NCBI GenBank assembly: GCA_945631445.1
Contig: CALZCR010000076.1
Span: 1-7,307, forward strand
Source of the DNA: an uncultured Corynebacterium sp.
GTDB taxonomy: Bacteria; Actinomycetota; Actinomycetes; Mycobacteriales; Mycobacteriaceae
Direction: 5' to 3'
DNA length: 7,307 nucleotides
Shown here: positions 1-6,251 of the stretch, piece after piece
How the letters are laid out: each line of letters begins with the position of its first letter
How positions within the stretch are numbered: the stretch's first letter is position 1
Position numbers and translations under genes: made by a program
The notes under the pieces: generated by a model
What the model saw: the letters and a program-made list of their open reading frames with translations, nothing else
Told to the model about the DNA's origin: nothing
The model's database searches: none

Positions 1-17
1 TACAGATAAATACTGTA
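1..17. repeat. Short inverted repeat, possible operator
   Basis: The sequence TACAGATAAATACTGTA has perfect 5-bp arms (TACAG/CTGTA) around a 7-base AT-rich centre. It sits in an AT-rich patch at the very left edge of an otherwise GC-rich window, about 120 bases upstream of the dusB start. It could be an operator or promoter element for dusB or for a gene to the left, and it may extend beyond the window. A repeat this short can arise by chance, and I do not recognise the regulator. Confidence 0.25.
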
Positions 18-65
18 CCTAAGTCCGCTAAAAGAGTCATGACGCTTCCTACCCTTCCCGCCCAC

Positions 66-100
66 CCCCACTTTGGGGAGATTCGCCCCCTCTTCCCCGT
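66..100 (+). terminator. Possible weak terminator of an upstream gene
   Basis: A pyrimidine-rich stretch can fold in two competing ways. One is a 5-bp hairpin, CCCCA (66-70) with TGGGG (74-78). The other is a longer-loop stem, GGGGA (75-79) with TCCCC (94-98), followed by GTTTTG. The short T run after the second stem would suit a plus-strand terminator for a gene lying left of the window. Both stems are short, so this is only a suggestion. Confidence 0.2.
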
Positions 101-101
101 T

Positions 102-137
102 TTGCCCGGGACGACTGCGACGGCGACAATACAAGGG
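102..137 (+). promoter_or_regulatory. Putative dusB promoter giving a leaderless mRNA
   Basis: TTGCCC (102-107) resembles a -35 box. It is followed by an exact 17-base spacer and then GACAAT (125-130), which matches the TANNNT-type -10 box at all but the first position. Transcription would begin about 7 bases later, at or next to the GTG start codon at 137. No well-placed Shine-Dalgarno sequence precedes that GTG, since the only AAGG touches it directly. Leaderless genes are common in actinobacteria, so this reading fits. It is an inference from motifs and spacing. Confidence 0.5.
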
Positions 138-1309
138 TGACGCAGACTTTTTCCCCCTCCGCCCGTTCCTTGTCCATCGGTTCGCTGACCCTGGACTCCC
201 CCGTCGTGCTCGCCCCCATGGCCGGCGTGACCAACGTGGCTTTCCGCACCCTGTGCCGGGAGCAGGAACTGGAGAAGACCGGCACCGTCTCCGGATTATA
301 CGTCTGCGAGATGGTCACCGCCCGCGCCCTGGTCGAGCGCAACGACAAGACGTTGCACATGACGACCTTCGCCCCCGACGAGAACCCGCGGTCGCTGCAG
401 CTGTACACCGTGGACCCGAAATACACCTACGAGGCGGCGAAGATGATCGTCGACGAGAACCTCGCCGACCACATCGACATGAATTTCGGCTGCCCCGTGC
501 CCAAAGTCACCCGCAAGGGCGGCGGCTCCGCCTTGCCGTACAAACGCCGGTTGTTCGGCGACATCGTCGCCGCCGCCGTCAAGGCCACCGAGGGCACGGA
601 TATTCCGGTGACCGTGAAGTTCCGGGTGGGCATCGACGACGAGCACCACACCCACCTGGATTCCGGCCGCATCGCCGCGGCGGAGGGCGCCGCCGCCGTC
701 GCGTTGCACGCACGCACCGCCGCGCAGCGCGACTCCGGGGAAGCCGACTGGGGCGAGATCGCTCGCTTGGTCGAGCACATGTCCGGCAGCGGCGTGCCCG
801 TTCTAGGCAACGGCGACATCTTCGCCGCCGCTGACGCCGAGGACATGATGGCCCAGACCGGGTGCGACGGCGTGGTCGTCGGCCGCGGCTGCCTGGGCCG
901 CCCCTGGCTGTTCGCGGAGCTGTCTGCGCAACTGCGCGGTAAGGAACTGCCCGCGCAGCCGACCCTCGGCGAGGTCACCCGCATCATCTACCGGCACGCG
1001 GAACTGCTCGCCCAGCACGACGGGGAGCAACGCGCCGCCCGTGACCTGCGCAAACACATGGGCTGGTATCTCCGCGGCTTCCCCGTCGGCGGCGAACTGC
1101 GCGCTTCCCTGGCGAAGATCAGTTCGTTGGCGGAGCTGCGGGAAAAACTCGCCCCTTACGCCGAGTCCACTGACTTGGCCGACGACCCAGAGGGCGCCCG
1201 AGGCCGGCAGGGGGCGCCGGCGAAGGTCGCGCTTCCCGACGGCTGGCTCGACGACCCGGAGGACGCCACCGTGCCGGAGGGCGCGGAGATCATGCATTCC
1301 GGCGGCTGA
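137..1309 (+). CDS. dusB: tRNA-dihydrouridine synthase, DusB type
   Basis: A 390-residue FMN- and NADPH-dependent enzyme that reduces specific uridines in the D-loop of tRNAs to dihydrouridine in the cytoplasm. The TIM-barrel family motifs are in order. LAPMAGVT (about 25-32) contacts flavin. MNFGCP (115-120) carries the catalytic cysteine C119, followed by the RKGGGSAL segment. KFRVG (161-165) and ALHART with H191 are present, and GNGDI (224-228) and VGRGCLGRPWLF (from 248) form the FMN-phosphate site. The length is typical for actinobacterial DusB, including a roughly 60-residue C-terminal extension rich in Asp, Glu and Pro. The start is GTG at 137; the next option is a TTG at 170, just before the conserved N-terminal strand, so the first 11 residues are uncertain. 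phoU follows after 58 bases on the same strand, with which it may be cotranscribed. The family is certain; the DusB subclass is very likely. Confidence 0.93.
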   Translation: MTQTFSPSARSLSIGSLTLDSPVVLAPMAGVTNVAFRTLCREQELEKTGTVSGLYVCEMVTARALVERNDKTLHMTTFAPDENPRSLQLYTVDPKYTYEAAKMIVDENLADHIDMNFGCPVPKVTRKGGGSALPYKRRLFGDIVAAAVKATEGTDIPVTVKFRVGIDDEHHTHLDSGRIAAAEGAAAVALHARTAAQRDSGEADWGEIARLVEHMSGSGVPVLGNGDIFAAADAEDMMAQTGCDGVVVGRGCLGRPWLFAELSAQLRGKELPAQPTLGEVTRIIYRHAELLAQHDGEQRAARDLRKHMGWYLRGFPVGGELRASLAKISSLAELREKLAPYAESTDLADDPEGARGRQGAPAKVALPDGWLDDPEDATVPEGAEIMHSGG

Positions 1310-1354
1310 TCCGCGCCCTTGACGGCATGTCGGGCGACGAGCGCCGTTTTACTT

Positions 1355-1367
1355 TAGGATTACCGCT
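1355..1367 (+). promoter_or_regulatory. phoU translation or transcription start signal
   Basis: TTTAGGATTACCGCT precedes the phoU ATG at 1368. It can be read two ways. AGGA (1356-1359) is a modest Shine-Dalgarno sequence 8 bases from the start. Alternatively TAGGAT (1355-1360) is a good TANNNT -10 box that would start a leaderless phoU mRNA near 1368. No convincing -35 box lies 16-18 bases upstream, so the promoter reading is the weaker one unless it is a -10-only promoter. Confidence 0.4.
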
Positions 1368-2096
1368 ATGCGTACCGCCTACCGTGAAGAACTCGACGAC
1401 TTCGCGCATGATTTGATCGTCATGTGCGACACGGTGCGCGCCGTCATGGACAAGGCCTCCGACGCGTTGTTGCGCGGTTCCCTGCACAGCGCCGAAGACG
1501 CCTTGTCCCACGAGGACACGCTCGCGGAGATCCGCGCCCGCAGCGAGGAACGGGCGGTCAACTTGTTGGCCTTGGAACACCCGGCGCCCAGTGATCTGCG
1601 CCAGGTCATCTCCTCGATCTACATCGTCAACGACTTCGACCGCATGGGCCGGTTGGCCATGCACATCGCCACCACCGCCCGAAAACGCCACCCGCGCACC
1701 GCGATCCCGGAGGCGGTCCACGCCTACTTCGTCGAGCTGCACCGCCTGGTCGGTGAGATGTCGGCCACGACCCGCGGCGTGCTGGTGGAGCCGGACACCG
1801 ACGCGGCCCTCGACTTGGCCGAAGACGACGACGCCGTCGACGAGCTCTACCACCACCTGGTGGCGCTGGTGTCCCGGGAGGACTGGGAGTACTCGAGCAA
1901 GGAGGCGGTGGACGTGGCCATGCTCGCGCGCGAATACGAACGCTACGCCGACCACTGCGTGGCGGTGGCCTCCCGGATCGTCTACTTGATCACCGGCATG
2001 AAGCCGGAGGACTACCTCGACGAGACCCCCGCCCCGGCGCTGGACACGCCGCAGCGCTTCGAAGAGCTGCGGCGGCGGTACTGGTCCGGGGCGTGA
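1368..2096 (+). CDS. phoU: Phosphate signalling regulator PhoU
   Basis: A 242-residue cytoplasmic protein of the PhoU family. In this family the protein links the activity of the Pst phosphate transporter to the PhoR-type sensor kinase and limits phosphate uptake. It shows the family's two tandem three-helix-bundle halves. Each half carries one copy of the conserved acidic metal-binding motif: NDFDRMGRLAMHIA (about 88-101) in the first and REYERYADHCVAVASRIVY (about 188-206) in the second. The length is normal, the protein is almost all helix, and it has no signal peptide or membrane segment. The C-terminal tail (about 215-242) is Pro- and charge-rich. The gene is next to the pstSCAB operon but on the opposite strand, so it is not in a single pstSCAB-phoU transcript as in Escherichia coli. 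It may be read from dusB or from its own start signal. Confidence 0.93.
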   Translation: MRTAYREELDDFAHDLIVMCDTVRAVMDKASDALLRGSLHSAEDALSHEDTLAEIRARSEERAVNLLALEHPAPSDLRQVISSIYIVNDFDRMGRLAMHIATTARKRHPRTAIPEAVHAYFVELHRLVGEMSATTRGVLVEPDTDAALDLAEDDDAVDELYHHLVALVSREDWEYSSKEAVDVAMLAREYERYADHCVAVASRIVYLITGMKPEDYLDETPAPALDTPQRFEELRRRYWSGA

Positions 2097-2117
2097 CCGC
2101 GCCCGGGCCCAACCCCG

Positions 2118-3299
2118 TCAGCCGCCGAGCCGGACGAGAGTGACCGGCAGGCTGCTCCACCCGCCGACCGGATGAATTTCGCGCACCGCGGCAAGCTGCG
2201 CATCTTCCCCCTCCGGATTGCGCACCGACGCGGCCCGCAGCAGCTCAGTGAGGAAGGCCTCCAGCTCCACCATCGACAGCGCCTTACCCGGACAATAATG
2301 CGGGCCGGCGCCCCACACGAGGTTCTTGCCCGCGTGCGCCTCCGGGGCGAACCCGTCCGGATTCTCGAACGCCTCCGGGTCACGGTTCGCGGCGGTCCAG
2401 TGCAGGCGGACCTGGCTCCCCTCCGGCACCTCCACACCGCCGAGCGTGACCGGGCAGGTGGTCACCCGTCGGTTCGAGACAAACGGCGAATCCCGCCGTA
2501 ACACCTCGTCGACGATGGCCTCGAACTCCGCGTCGCTGACGCCGACGCGGAGTCGCTCCTGCAGCGGCGGATCGTCCGCCAGCGCCTTCAGCAGCACCCC
2601 GATGCAGTAGGACATCGAGCTTAAATCCCCGCCGGTCCAGTTCCGCAGGATGGAGACGACCTCCTCGCGCGTGAGACGACGACCCAGGCTGTCATCCTCG
2701 ATCAGACGGGAGGTGACGTCCTCACCCGGGGCGGCCAGTTTAGGGACCACCGCCGCGTCAATGATCGCGTCGAACTCCGCGGCCGCGGCGGCGGTGCGCT
2801 CCAGCTCACCGGAGCGGGTGGCGTCGTTGTTCTCCTTGACCCACGCCACCAACCTGTCCTCGAGTTCCGGTGCCCACCCCAGCCAGTCCAGCATGGTGCG
2901 TACGGCGAAGGTGTCGCCGAGGTCGCCGACGGCGTCGACGGTCACCGTCTCCCCCGTGAGGTGCTCCGCCACCACCTCGCGGGCGACGGCGTGGAAGCCG
3001 CCGGAGAGGTTCTGGACCACCGACGCGTCGAGGTAGGTGTCCAGCAGGGTCCGGAATCGCCGGTGCTCTTCGCCGTCCAGACCGTTGGGGATCTGCAGGA
3101 AGCGGGACACCACCGAGCTGAAGGTCTCCGCGTCTTCCGCCACCCGCCGGGCCTCCTCGTGGCCGACGACGATCACCTCCCCGCCGGATCCGTGGACGAC
3201 GGGGCACCCGCGGGCGTGGAGCCCGTCACCGTAGGCGACGGGCTGCGTGGCGGTGGGGTCTGCGGTGGGCAAAGATGCTGCTGGCTGCGGTTCATTCAC
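2118..3299 (-). CDS. Cytochrome P450 monooxygenase, complete, substrate unknown
   Basis: A 393-residue soluble bacterial P450 with no N-terminal membrane anchor. Family motifs are in order. The C-helix haem-propionate motif EEHRRFR covers about 77-83 and the I-helix is around WTGGDLSS (221-228). The K-helix ExxR has E265 and R268, NRDPEAF starts at 305, and the haem loop WGAGPHYCPGK (329-339) carries the axial thiolate C336. The haem loop has Trp where most P450s have Phe. In the I-helix the usual A-G-x-D/E-T becomes G-G-D-L-S, keeping the acid but moving the alcohol. The start is GTG at 3299, with AGGAG (3305-3309) five bases upstream. An in-frame ATG is not available nearby. The gene lies after the pst operon terminator and has its own likely promoter. 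No ferredoxin, ferredoxin reductase or transport gene accompanies it, so the reaction cannot be predicted. P450s of this type usually hydroxylate small lipophilic molecules using electrons from partner proteins. Confidence 0.93.
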   Translation of the reverse strand: MNEPQPAASLPTADPTATQPVAYGDGLHARGCPVVHGSGGEVIVVGHEEARRVAEDAETFSSVVSRFLQIPNGLDGEEHRRFRTLLDTYLDASVVQNLSGGFHAVAREVVAEHLTGETVTVDAVGDLGDTFAVRTMLDWLGWAPELEDRLVAWVKENNDATRSGELERTAAAAAEFDAIIDAAVVPKLAAPGEDVTSRLIEDDSLGRRLTREEVVSILRNWTGGDLSSMSYCIGVLLKALADDPPLQERLRVGVSDAEFEAIVDEVLRRDSPFVSNRRVTTCPVTLGGVEVPEGSQVRLHWTAANRDPEAFENPDGFAPEAHAGKNLVWGAGPHYCPGKALSMVELEAFLTELLRAASVRNPEGEDAQLAAVREIHPVGGWSSLPVTLVRLGG

Positions 3300-3304
3300 G
3301 GCGT

Positions 3305-3346
3305 CTCCTGGTCGGGAATATTAAAGCCAACGTTAACGGTTTAAAT
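3305..3346 (-). promoter_or_regulatory. P450 promoter with palindromic operator candidate and RBS
   Basis: This AT-rich island reads toward the P450 gene. A near-consensus -10 box TAATAT occupies 3323-3318, so transcription would begin around 3311, just before the AGGAG ribosome site at 3309-3305. The 8-bp perfect palindrome CGTTAACG (3331-3338) lies just upstream of the -10 box, where a -35/-10 spacer would be. TTTAAA (3340-3345) begins about 16 bases upstream of the -10 box and is the only -35 candidate, a weak one. A repressor bound to the palindrome would block RNA polymerase. The promoter is well supported by position and motif; the operator role is inferred. Confidence 0.5.
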
Positions 3347-3367
3347 CTCCCCTCGCCGGAAAGTACG

Positions 3368-3399
3368 CCGCCCCGCACCTGTGGTCAGGGGCGGGGCGG
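3368..3399 (-). terminator. Hairpin terminator of the pst operon
   Basis: The arms CCGCCCCGC (3368-3376) and GCGGGGCGG (3391-3399) form a perfect 9-bp GC stem. It is extended inward, after one A/G mismatch, by 3 more pairs (CCT 3378-3380 with AGG 3387-3389) closing a 6-base loop. It begins 20 bases after the pstB stop. In the transcript the following bases are CGUACUUUCC, so the U tract is poor; many actinobacterial terminators lack a good one. The hairpin separates the pst operon from the P450 gene. Because the stem is symmetrical it might act on either strand, but no plus-strand gene reaches it. Confidence 0.7.
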
Positions 3400-3418
3400 A
3401 CGGCGAGGCGACGAGCTG

Positions 3419-4192
3419 TTAGCCGAAGCGGCCGTTGATGTAATCGTCGGTCTCCTTCATCTCCGGGTTTTCGAAGATGTTCTTGGTGTCGTTGTATTCC
3501 ACCAGGCGGCCCGGCTTGCCGGTGGCCTCCAGGTTGTAGAAGGCCGTGCGGTCGGAGACGCGGGCGGCCTGCTGCATGTTGTGGGTCACGATCACGATGG
3601 TGAAGTCCTTCTTCAACTCGTGGATCAAATCCTCGATCGCCAGGGTGGAGATCGGGTCGAGCGCCGAACACGGTTCGTCCATGAGCAGCACCTCGGGCTG
3701 GACTGCGATCGCGCGGGCGATGCACAGACGCTGCTGCTGGCCGCCGGAGAGCCCGCCGCCCGGCTTGTCCAGGCGGTCCTTGACTTCCTCCCACAGGTTG
3801 GCCCCGCGCAGGGAACGCTCGGCGACCTCTTTGAGCCGCTTCTTGTTCTTCTCGCCGGAGAGTTTCAGGCCCGCGACGACGTTGTCCTCGATGGACATGG
3901 TCGGGAACGGGTTGGCCTTCTGGAAGACCATGCCGATGGTGTTGCGGACGGCGACCGGGTCGACGCCCTTGTCGTAGATGTTGTTGCCGTCGAGCAGGAT
4001 CTCCCCGTCGACGTAGGCGCCCGGGATGACCTCGTGCATGCGGTTGAGGGTGCGCAGCACGGTGGACTTGCCGCAGCCGGAGGGCCCGATGAAGGCGGTG
4101 ACTGACTTCGCCGGGATTTCGAGGTTGACGTTCTGCACGGCGTGGAAGTCGCCGTAGTAGATGTCGAGATCCTTGAGAACGAGCTTGGACAT
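3419..4192 (-). CDS. pstB: Phosphate ABC transporter ATP-binding protein PstB
   Basis: A 257-residue cytoplasmic ATPase that powers high-affinity phosphate uptake by binding, as a dimer, to the PstC-PstA channel. All ABC ATPase motifs are intact: Walker [10 protein letters not shown] (36-44), Q-loop Q91, signature LSGGQQQR (148-155), Walker B LLMDEP (169-174), D-loop SALD (176-179) and switch histidine H204. The PstB-typical stretches around FQKANPFP (90-97) and the C-terminal [11 protein letters not shown] are present, and the length is normal. I chose the ATG at 4192 because a perfect AGGAG lies six bases upstream; an in-frame TTG at 4210 would place that ribosome site inside the gene. It follows pstA after 45 bases, a gap that includes a run of six T on the coding strand but no stem. 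It is the last gene of the operon, closed by the hairpin at 3368-3399. Confidence 0.96.
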   Translation of the reverse strand: MSKLVLKDLDIYYGDFHAVQNVNLEIPAKSVTAFIGPSGCGKSTVLRTLNRMHEVIPGAYVDGEILLDGNNIYDKGVDPVAVRNTIGMVFQKANPFPTMSIEDNVVAGLKLSGEKNKKRLKEVAERSLRGANLWEEVKDRLDKPGGGLSGGQQQRLCIARAIAVQPEVLLMDEPCSALDPISTLAIEDLIHELKKDFTIVIVTHNMQQAARVSDRTAFYNLEATGKPGRLVEYNDTKNIFENPEMKETDDYINGRFG

Positions 4193-4198
4193 CAATGT

Positions 4199-4203
4199 CT
4201 CCT
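4199..4203 (-). promoter_or_regulatory. Ribosome binding site that fixes the pstB start
   Basis: AGGAG on the minus strand, separated from the ATG at 4192 by six bases, is a near-ideal Shine-Dalgarno sequence. It favours the shorter PstB beginning MSKLVL over an alternative TTG start six codons earlier. Confidence 0.8.
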
Positions 4204-4237
4204 GATGCAAAAAAGTGGTGGGTGTGCGGTTCGGGGT

Positions 4238-5152
4238 CTACTTCTTGACCGAGTACTTGGCGGCGATCCAGCGGGCCGCGACGTTGAGCAGCGCGATGAT
4301 GAGCACCAGGGTCAGCGCGGCGCCCCAGAGCTTGTCCAGGGTCGCCGGGGCGGTGCCGGACTTGTACATGTCCAGCATCATCAGCGGCAGGGAGGACTGC
4401 GGGCCGTCGAAGAGGTTCCAGTTGATGGCGTTGGTGGAACCCACCAGGACCAGCACCGGGGCGGATTCGCCCATCACGCGCGCGATGGCGAGCATGATGC
4501 CGGTGACGATGCCGGAGAGCGCCGTGGGCAGGACGATCTTGTAGATGGTCTTCCACTTTGGCACGCCGAGCGCGTAGGAGGCTTCGCGCAGATCCATCGG
4601 CACGACCCGCAGCATCTCTTCGGTGTTGCGCACCACCAGCGGGATCATCAACAGGATCAATGACAGGGCGACGGCGAAGCCGGAACGGTTGAAGCCGAAG
4701 GAGGTGATCCAGAACGCGTAGACGAACAGCGCCGCGACGATGGACGGGACGCCGGACAAGATGTCGACCATGAAGGTGGTGATCTTGCCCAGGCGGGAAC
4801 CGTAGGAGTACTCCACCAGGTAGATCGCGGTGAAGACGCCGATCGGGATCGACACCAGGGAGGCGATCAGGGTCTGCACGACGGTGCCGATGATGGCGTG
4901 CAGGGCACCGCCGCCCGGCAGGGACAGCAGCGTGGTGGACTGGTCTTGCGTCCACCATTCGGCGGTGAGGATCGGGCTGAGGCCGCGGGAAATCACGGTC
5001 CAGAGCACCCAGACCAGCGGGATCAGCGCGATGAGCATGGTGGCCCACACCAGCACGGAGGCCACGTTGTTGGTGAACTTACGCCGCGGCGAAATATCGA
5101 TGAAGATGTCGGAGCCGGCGGTCTTCGAGGAGTCGGAGAGAGCGGTAGTCAT
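4238..5152 (-). CDS. pstA: Phosphate ABC transporter permease PstA
   Basis: A 304-residue integral membrane protein that, with PstC, forms the phosphate channel. Six hydrophobic segments are visible at about 30-52, 88-114, 125-150, 157-175, 212-236 and 276-296. The first is preceded by a polar N-terminus and the positive patch RRK. A large external loop lies between segments one and two, and the protein ends in a basic tail. The cytoplasmic coupling loop for PstB is the EAA motif, starting LREASYALGVPKW (188-200) and continuing to IVLP. PMDLREAS just before it and RVMGESAPVL after it are typical of PstA. The ATG at 5152 has GAGG eight bases upstream and begins 19 bases after the pstC stop, so the two are surely cotranscribed and probably translationally coupled. 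The paralogue PstC is next door; the MGES and ALGVP patterns fit PstA better. Confidence 0.95.
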   Translation of the reverse strand: MTTALSDSSKTAGSDIFIDISPRRKFTNNVASVLVWATMLIALIPLVWVLWTVISRGLSPILTAEWWTQDQSTTLLSLPGGGALHAIIGTVVQTLIASLVSIPIGVFTAIYLVEYSYGSRLGKITTFMVDILSGVPSIVAALFVYAFWITSFGFNRSGFAVALSLILLMIPLVVRNTEEMLRVVPMDLREASYALGVPKWKTIYKIVLPTALSGIVTGIMLAIARVMGESAPVLVLVGSTNAINWNLFDGPQSSLPLMMLDMYKSGTAPATLDKLWGAALTLVLIIALLNVAARWIAAKYSVKK

Positions 5153-5171
5153 GATGTTTTCCTCGCCTTCC

Positions 5172-6251
5172 TTACTTGACCATCGCGCGGGCGATGGTGT
5201 TGACGATGAAGGTCAACAGGAACAGCACCAGGCCGGCCGCGATATAGGCGCCCGCACTGATGGGGTTGTTGAACTCGGGGGCGGCGTTGGCGATGGCGGT
5301 GGCGAACGTCGAGCCGCCGTCGAACAGCGAGAAGCGGAACTCCGACGACGGGGAGACGACCATGTACAGCGCCATGGTCTCGCCCAGCGCGCGGCCCAGG
5401 CCGAGCATCGAGCCGGAGACGTAGCCGGACAGGCCGAACGGCAGCACGGTCATGCGGACGACTTCCCACCGGGTCGCGCCGAGGGCCAAGGCGGCCTCGA
5501 CCTGGCCGGGCGGGGTCTGGACGAACACTTCGCGGGCGGTGGCGGCGATGATCGGGAGGATCATGATCGCCAGCACGATGCCGCCGGTGAGGATGTTGCG
5601 GCCGGTCGCGAACGACGGCGAGTTCGAGTACGTCTCAAAGAGGAAGAAGCCGCCGGCCCAGCCGTGCAGCCACACGTAGAAGTCCGACAGCCACGGGCCC
5701 AGCACCTGCCAGCCCCACAGGCCGAACACGATGGACGGCACCGCGGCGAGCATGTCCACCAGGTAGCCCATTGGCTTGACCAGGCGCTTCGGCGCGTAAT
5801 TCGACAGGAAGATCGCGATGCCCAAAGCAATGGGCATGGCGATGACCAAAGCGATGACCGAGATCAGCACCGTCGAGGCGAACATGTTCGGGATGCCGAA
5901 CTGCATCGCGTCGAGGTTGTTGGTCTGCCACGGGCCCGTGTAGGTGAAGAAGCCCCACAGTCCGCCCTCGTTACGGGTGAGCGCAGGGATCGACTGGGCG
6001 ACGAGGTAGAGGCCGATCGCGATGATCAGCACGGTGATCAATGCCGCGGAAGCCGTCGAGAAAAACTCGAAGATGCGGTCGCCCGGGCGCTTGGTCCCGG
6101 AGCCGCCCGACTGAATGCGGGTGGCCGGGGTCTGGGGTTCCTCCGGTTGGATGGAGGACCCAATGGTCGCGGTGCTGTTGGCGATGGGCTCGGTGTGCTG
6201 TTCCGCGTCCCCGGCGGGGAACGCCGAATTAGGCCGATCGTTGTTAGTCAT
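5172..6251 (-). CDS. pstC: Phosphate ABC transporter permease PstC
   Basis: A 359-residue integral membrane protein, partner of PstA in the phosphate channel. The first 58 or so residues are hydrophilic, rich in Ser, Thr, Pro, Glu and Gln, and probably disordered in the cytoplasm. This makes the protein longer than the Escherichia coli PstC, and such tails are common in actinobacterial PstC. Six hydrophobic segments follow at about 66-86, 124-150, 163-187, 219-237, 272-299 and 333-353. The EAA loop that docks PstB is VEAALALGATRWEVVRMTVLP (251-271), followed by LGRALGETMAL (285-295), a PstC hallmark. The start ATG at 6251 has AAAGGA ten bases upstream. The gene follows pstS after a 163-base gap that holds a hairpin, so expression below pstS may be lowered. 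Confidence 0.95.
   Translation of the reverse strand: MTNNDRPNSAFPAGDAEQHTEPIANSTATIGSSIQPEEPQTPATRIQSGGSGTKRPGDRIFEFFSTASAALITVLIIAIGLYLVAQSIPALTRNEGGLWGFFTYTGPWQTNNLDAMQFGIPNMFASTVLISVIALVIAMPIALGIAIFLSNYAPKRLVKPMGYLVDMLAAVPSIVFGLWGWQVLGPWLSDFYVWLHGWAGGFFLFETYSNSPSFATGRNILTGGIVLAIMILPIIAATAREVFVQTPPGQVEAALALGATRWEVVRMTVLPFGLSGYVSGSMLGLGRALGETMALYMVVSPSSEFRFSLFDGGSTFATAIANAAPEFNNPISAGAYIAAGLVLFLLTFIVNTIARAMVK

Noticed and set aside
1..23. A DtxR-type iron box on the minus strand, because TTAGGT is present
   Set aside because: Only the left half (TTAGGTA) fits the 19-bp consensus; the right half matches at few positions.
2087..2117. Bidirectional terminator between phoU and the P450
   Set aside because: The only stem is 5 bp, overlaps the phoU stop codon and lacks a T or A tract on either side.
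3300..3418. Mobile-element scar or attachment site beside the P450
   Set aside because: I found no direct repeats matching the other flank near 2097-2117, no tRNA end and no integrase or transposase remnant.
3419..4210. A longer PstB starting at the TTG at 4210
   Set aside because: The ideal AGGAG ribosome site for the ATG at 4192 would then lie inside the gene, and the family normally begins close to the MSKLVL segment.
3333..5048. Long open frame overlapping pstB and pstA on the same strand
   Set aside because: It is an out-of-frame shadow: the translation is Arg-, Pro- and His-rich with no recognisable domain, while the other frame gives complete PstA and PstB.
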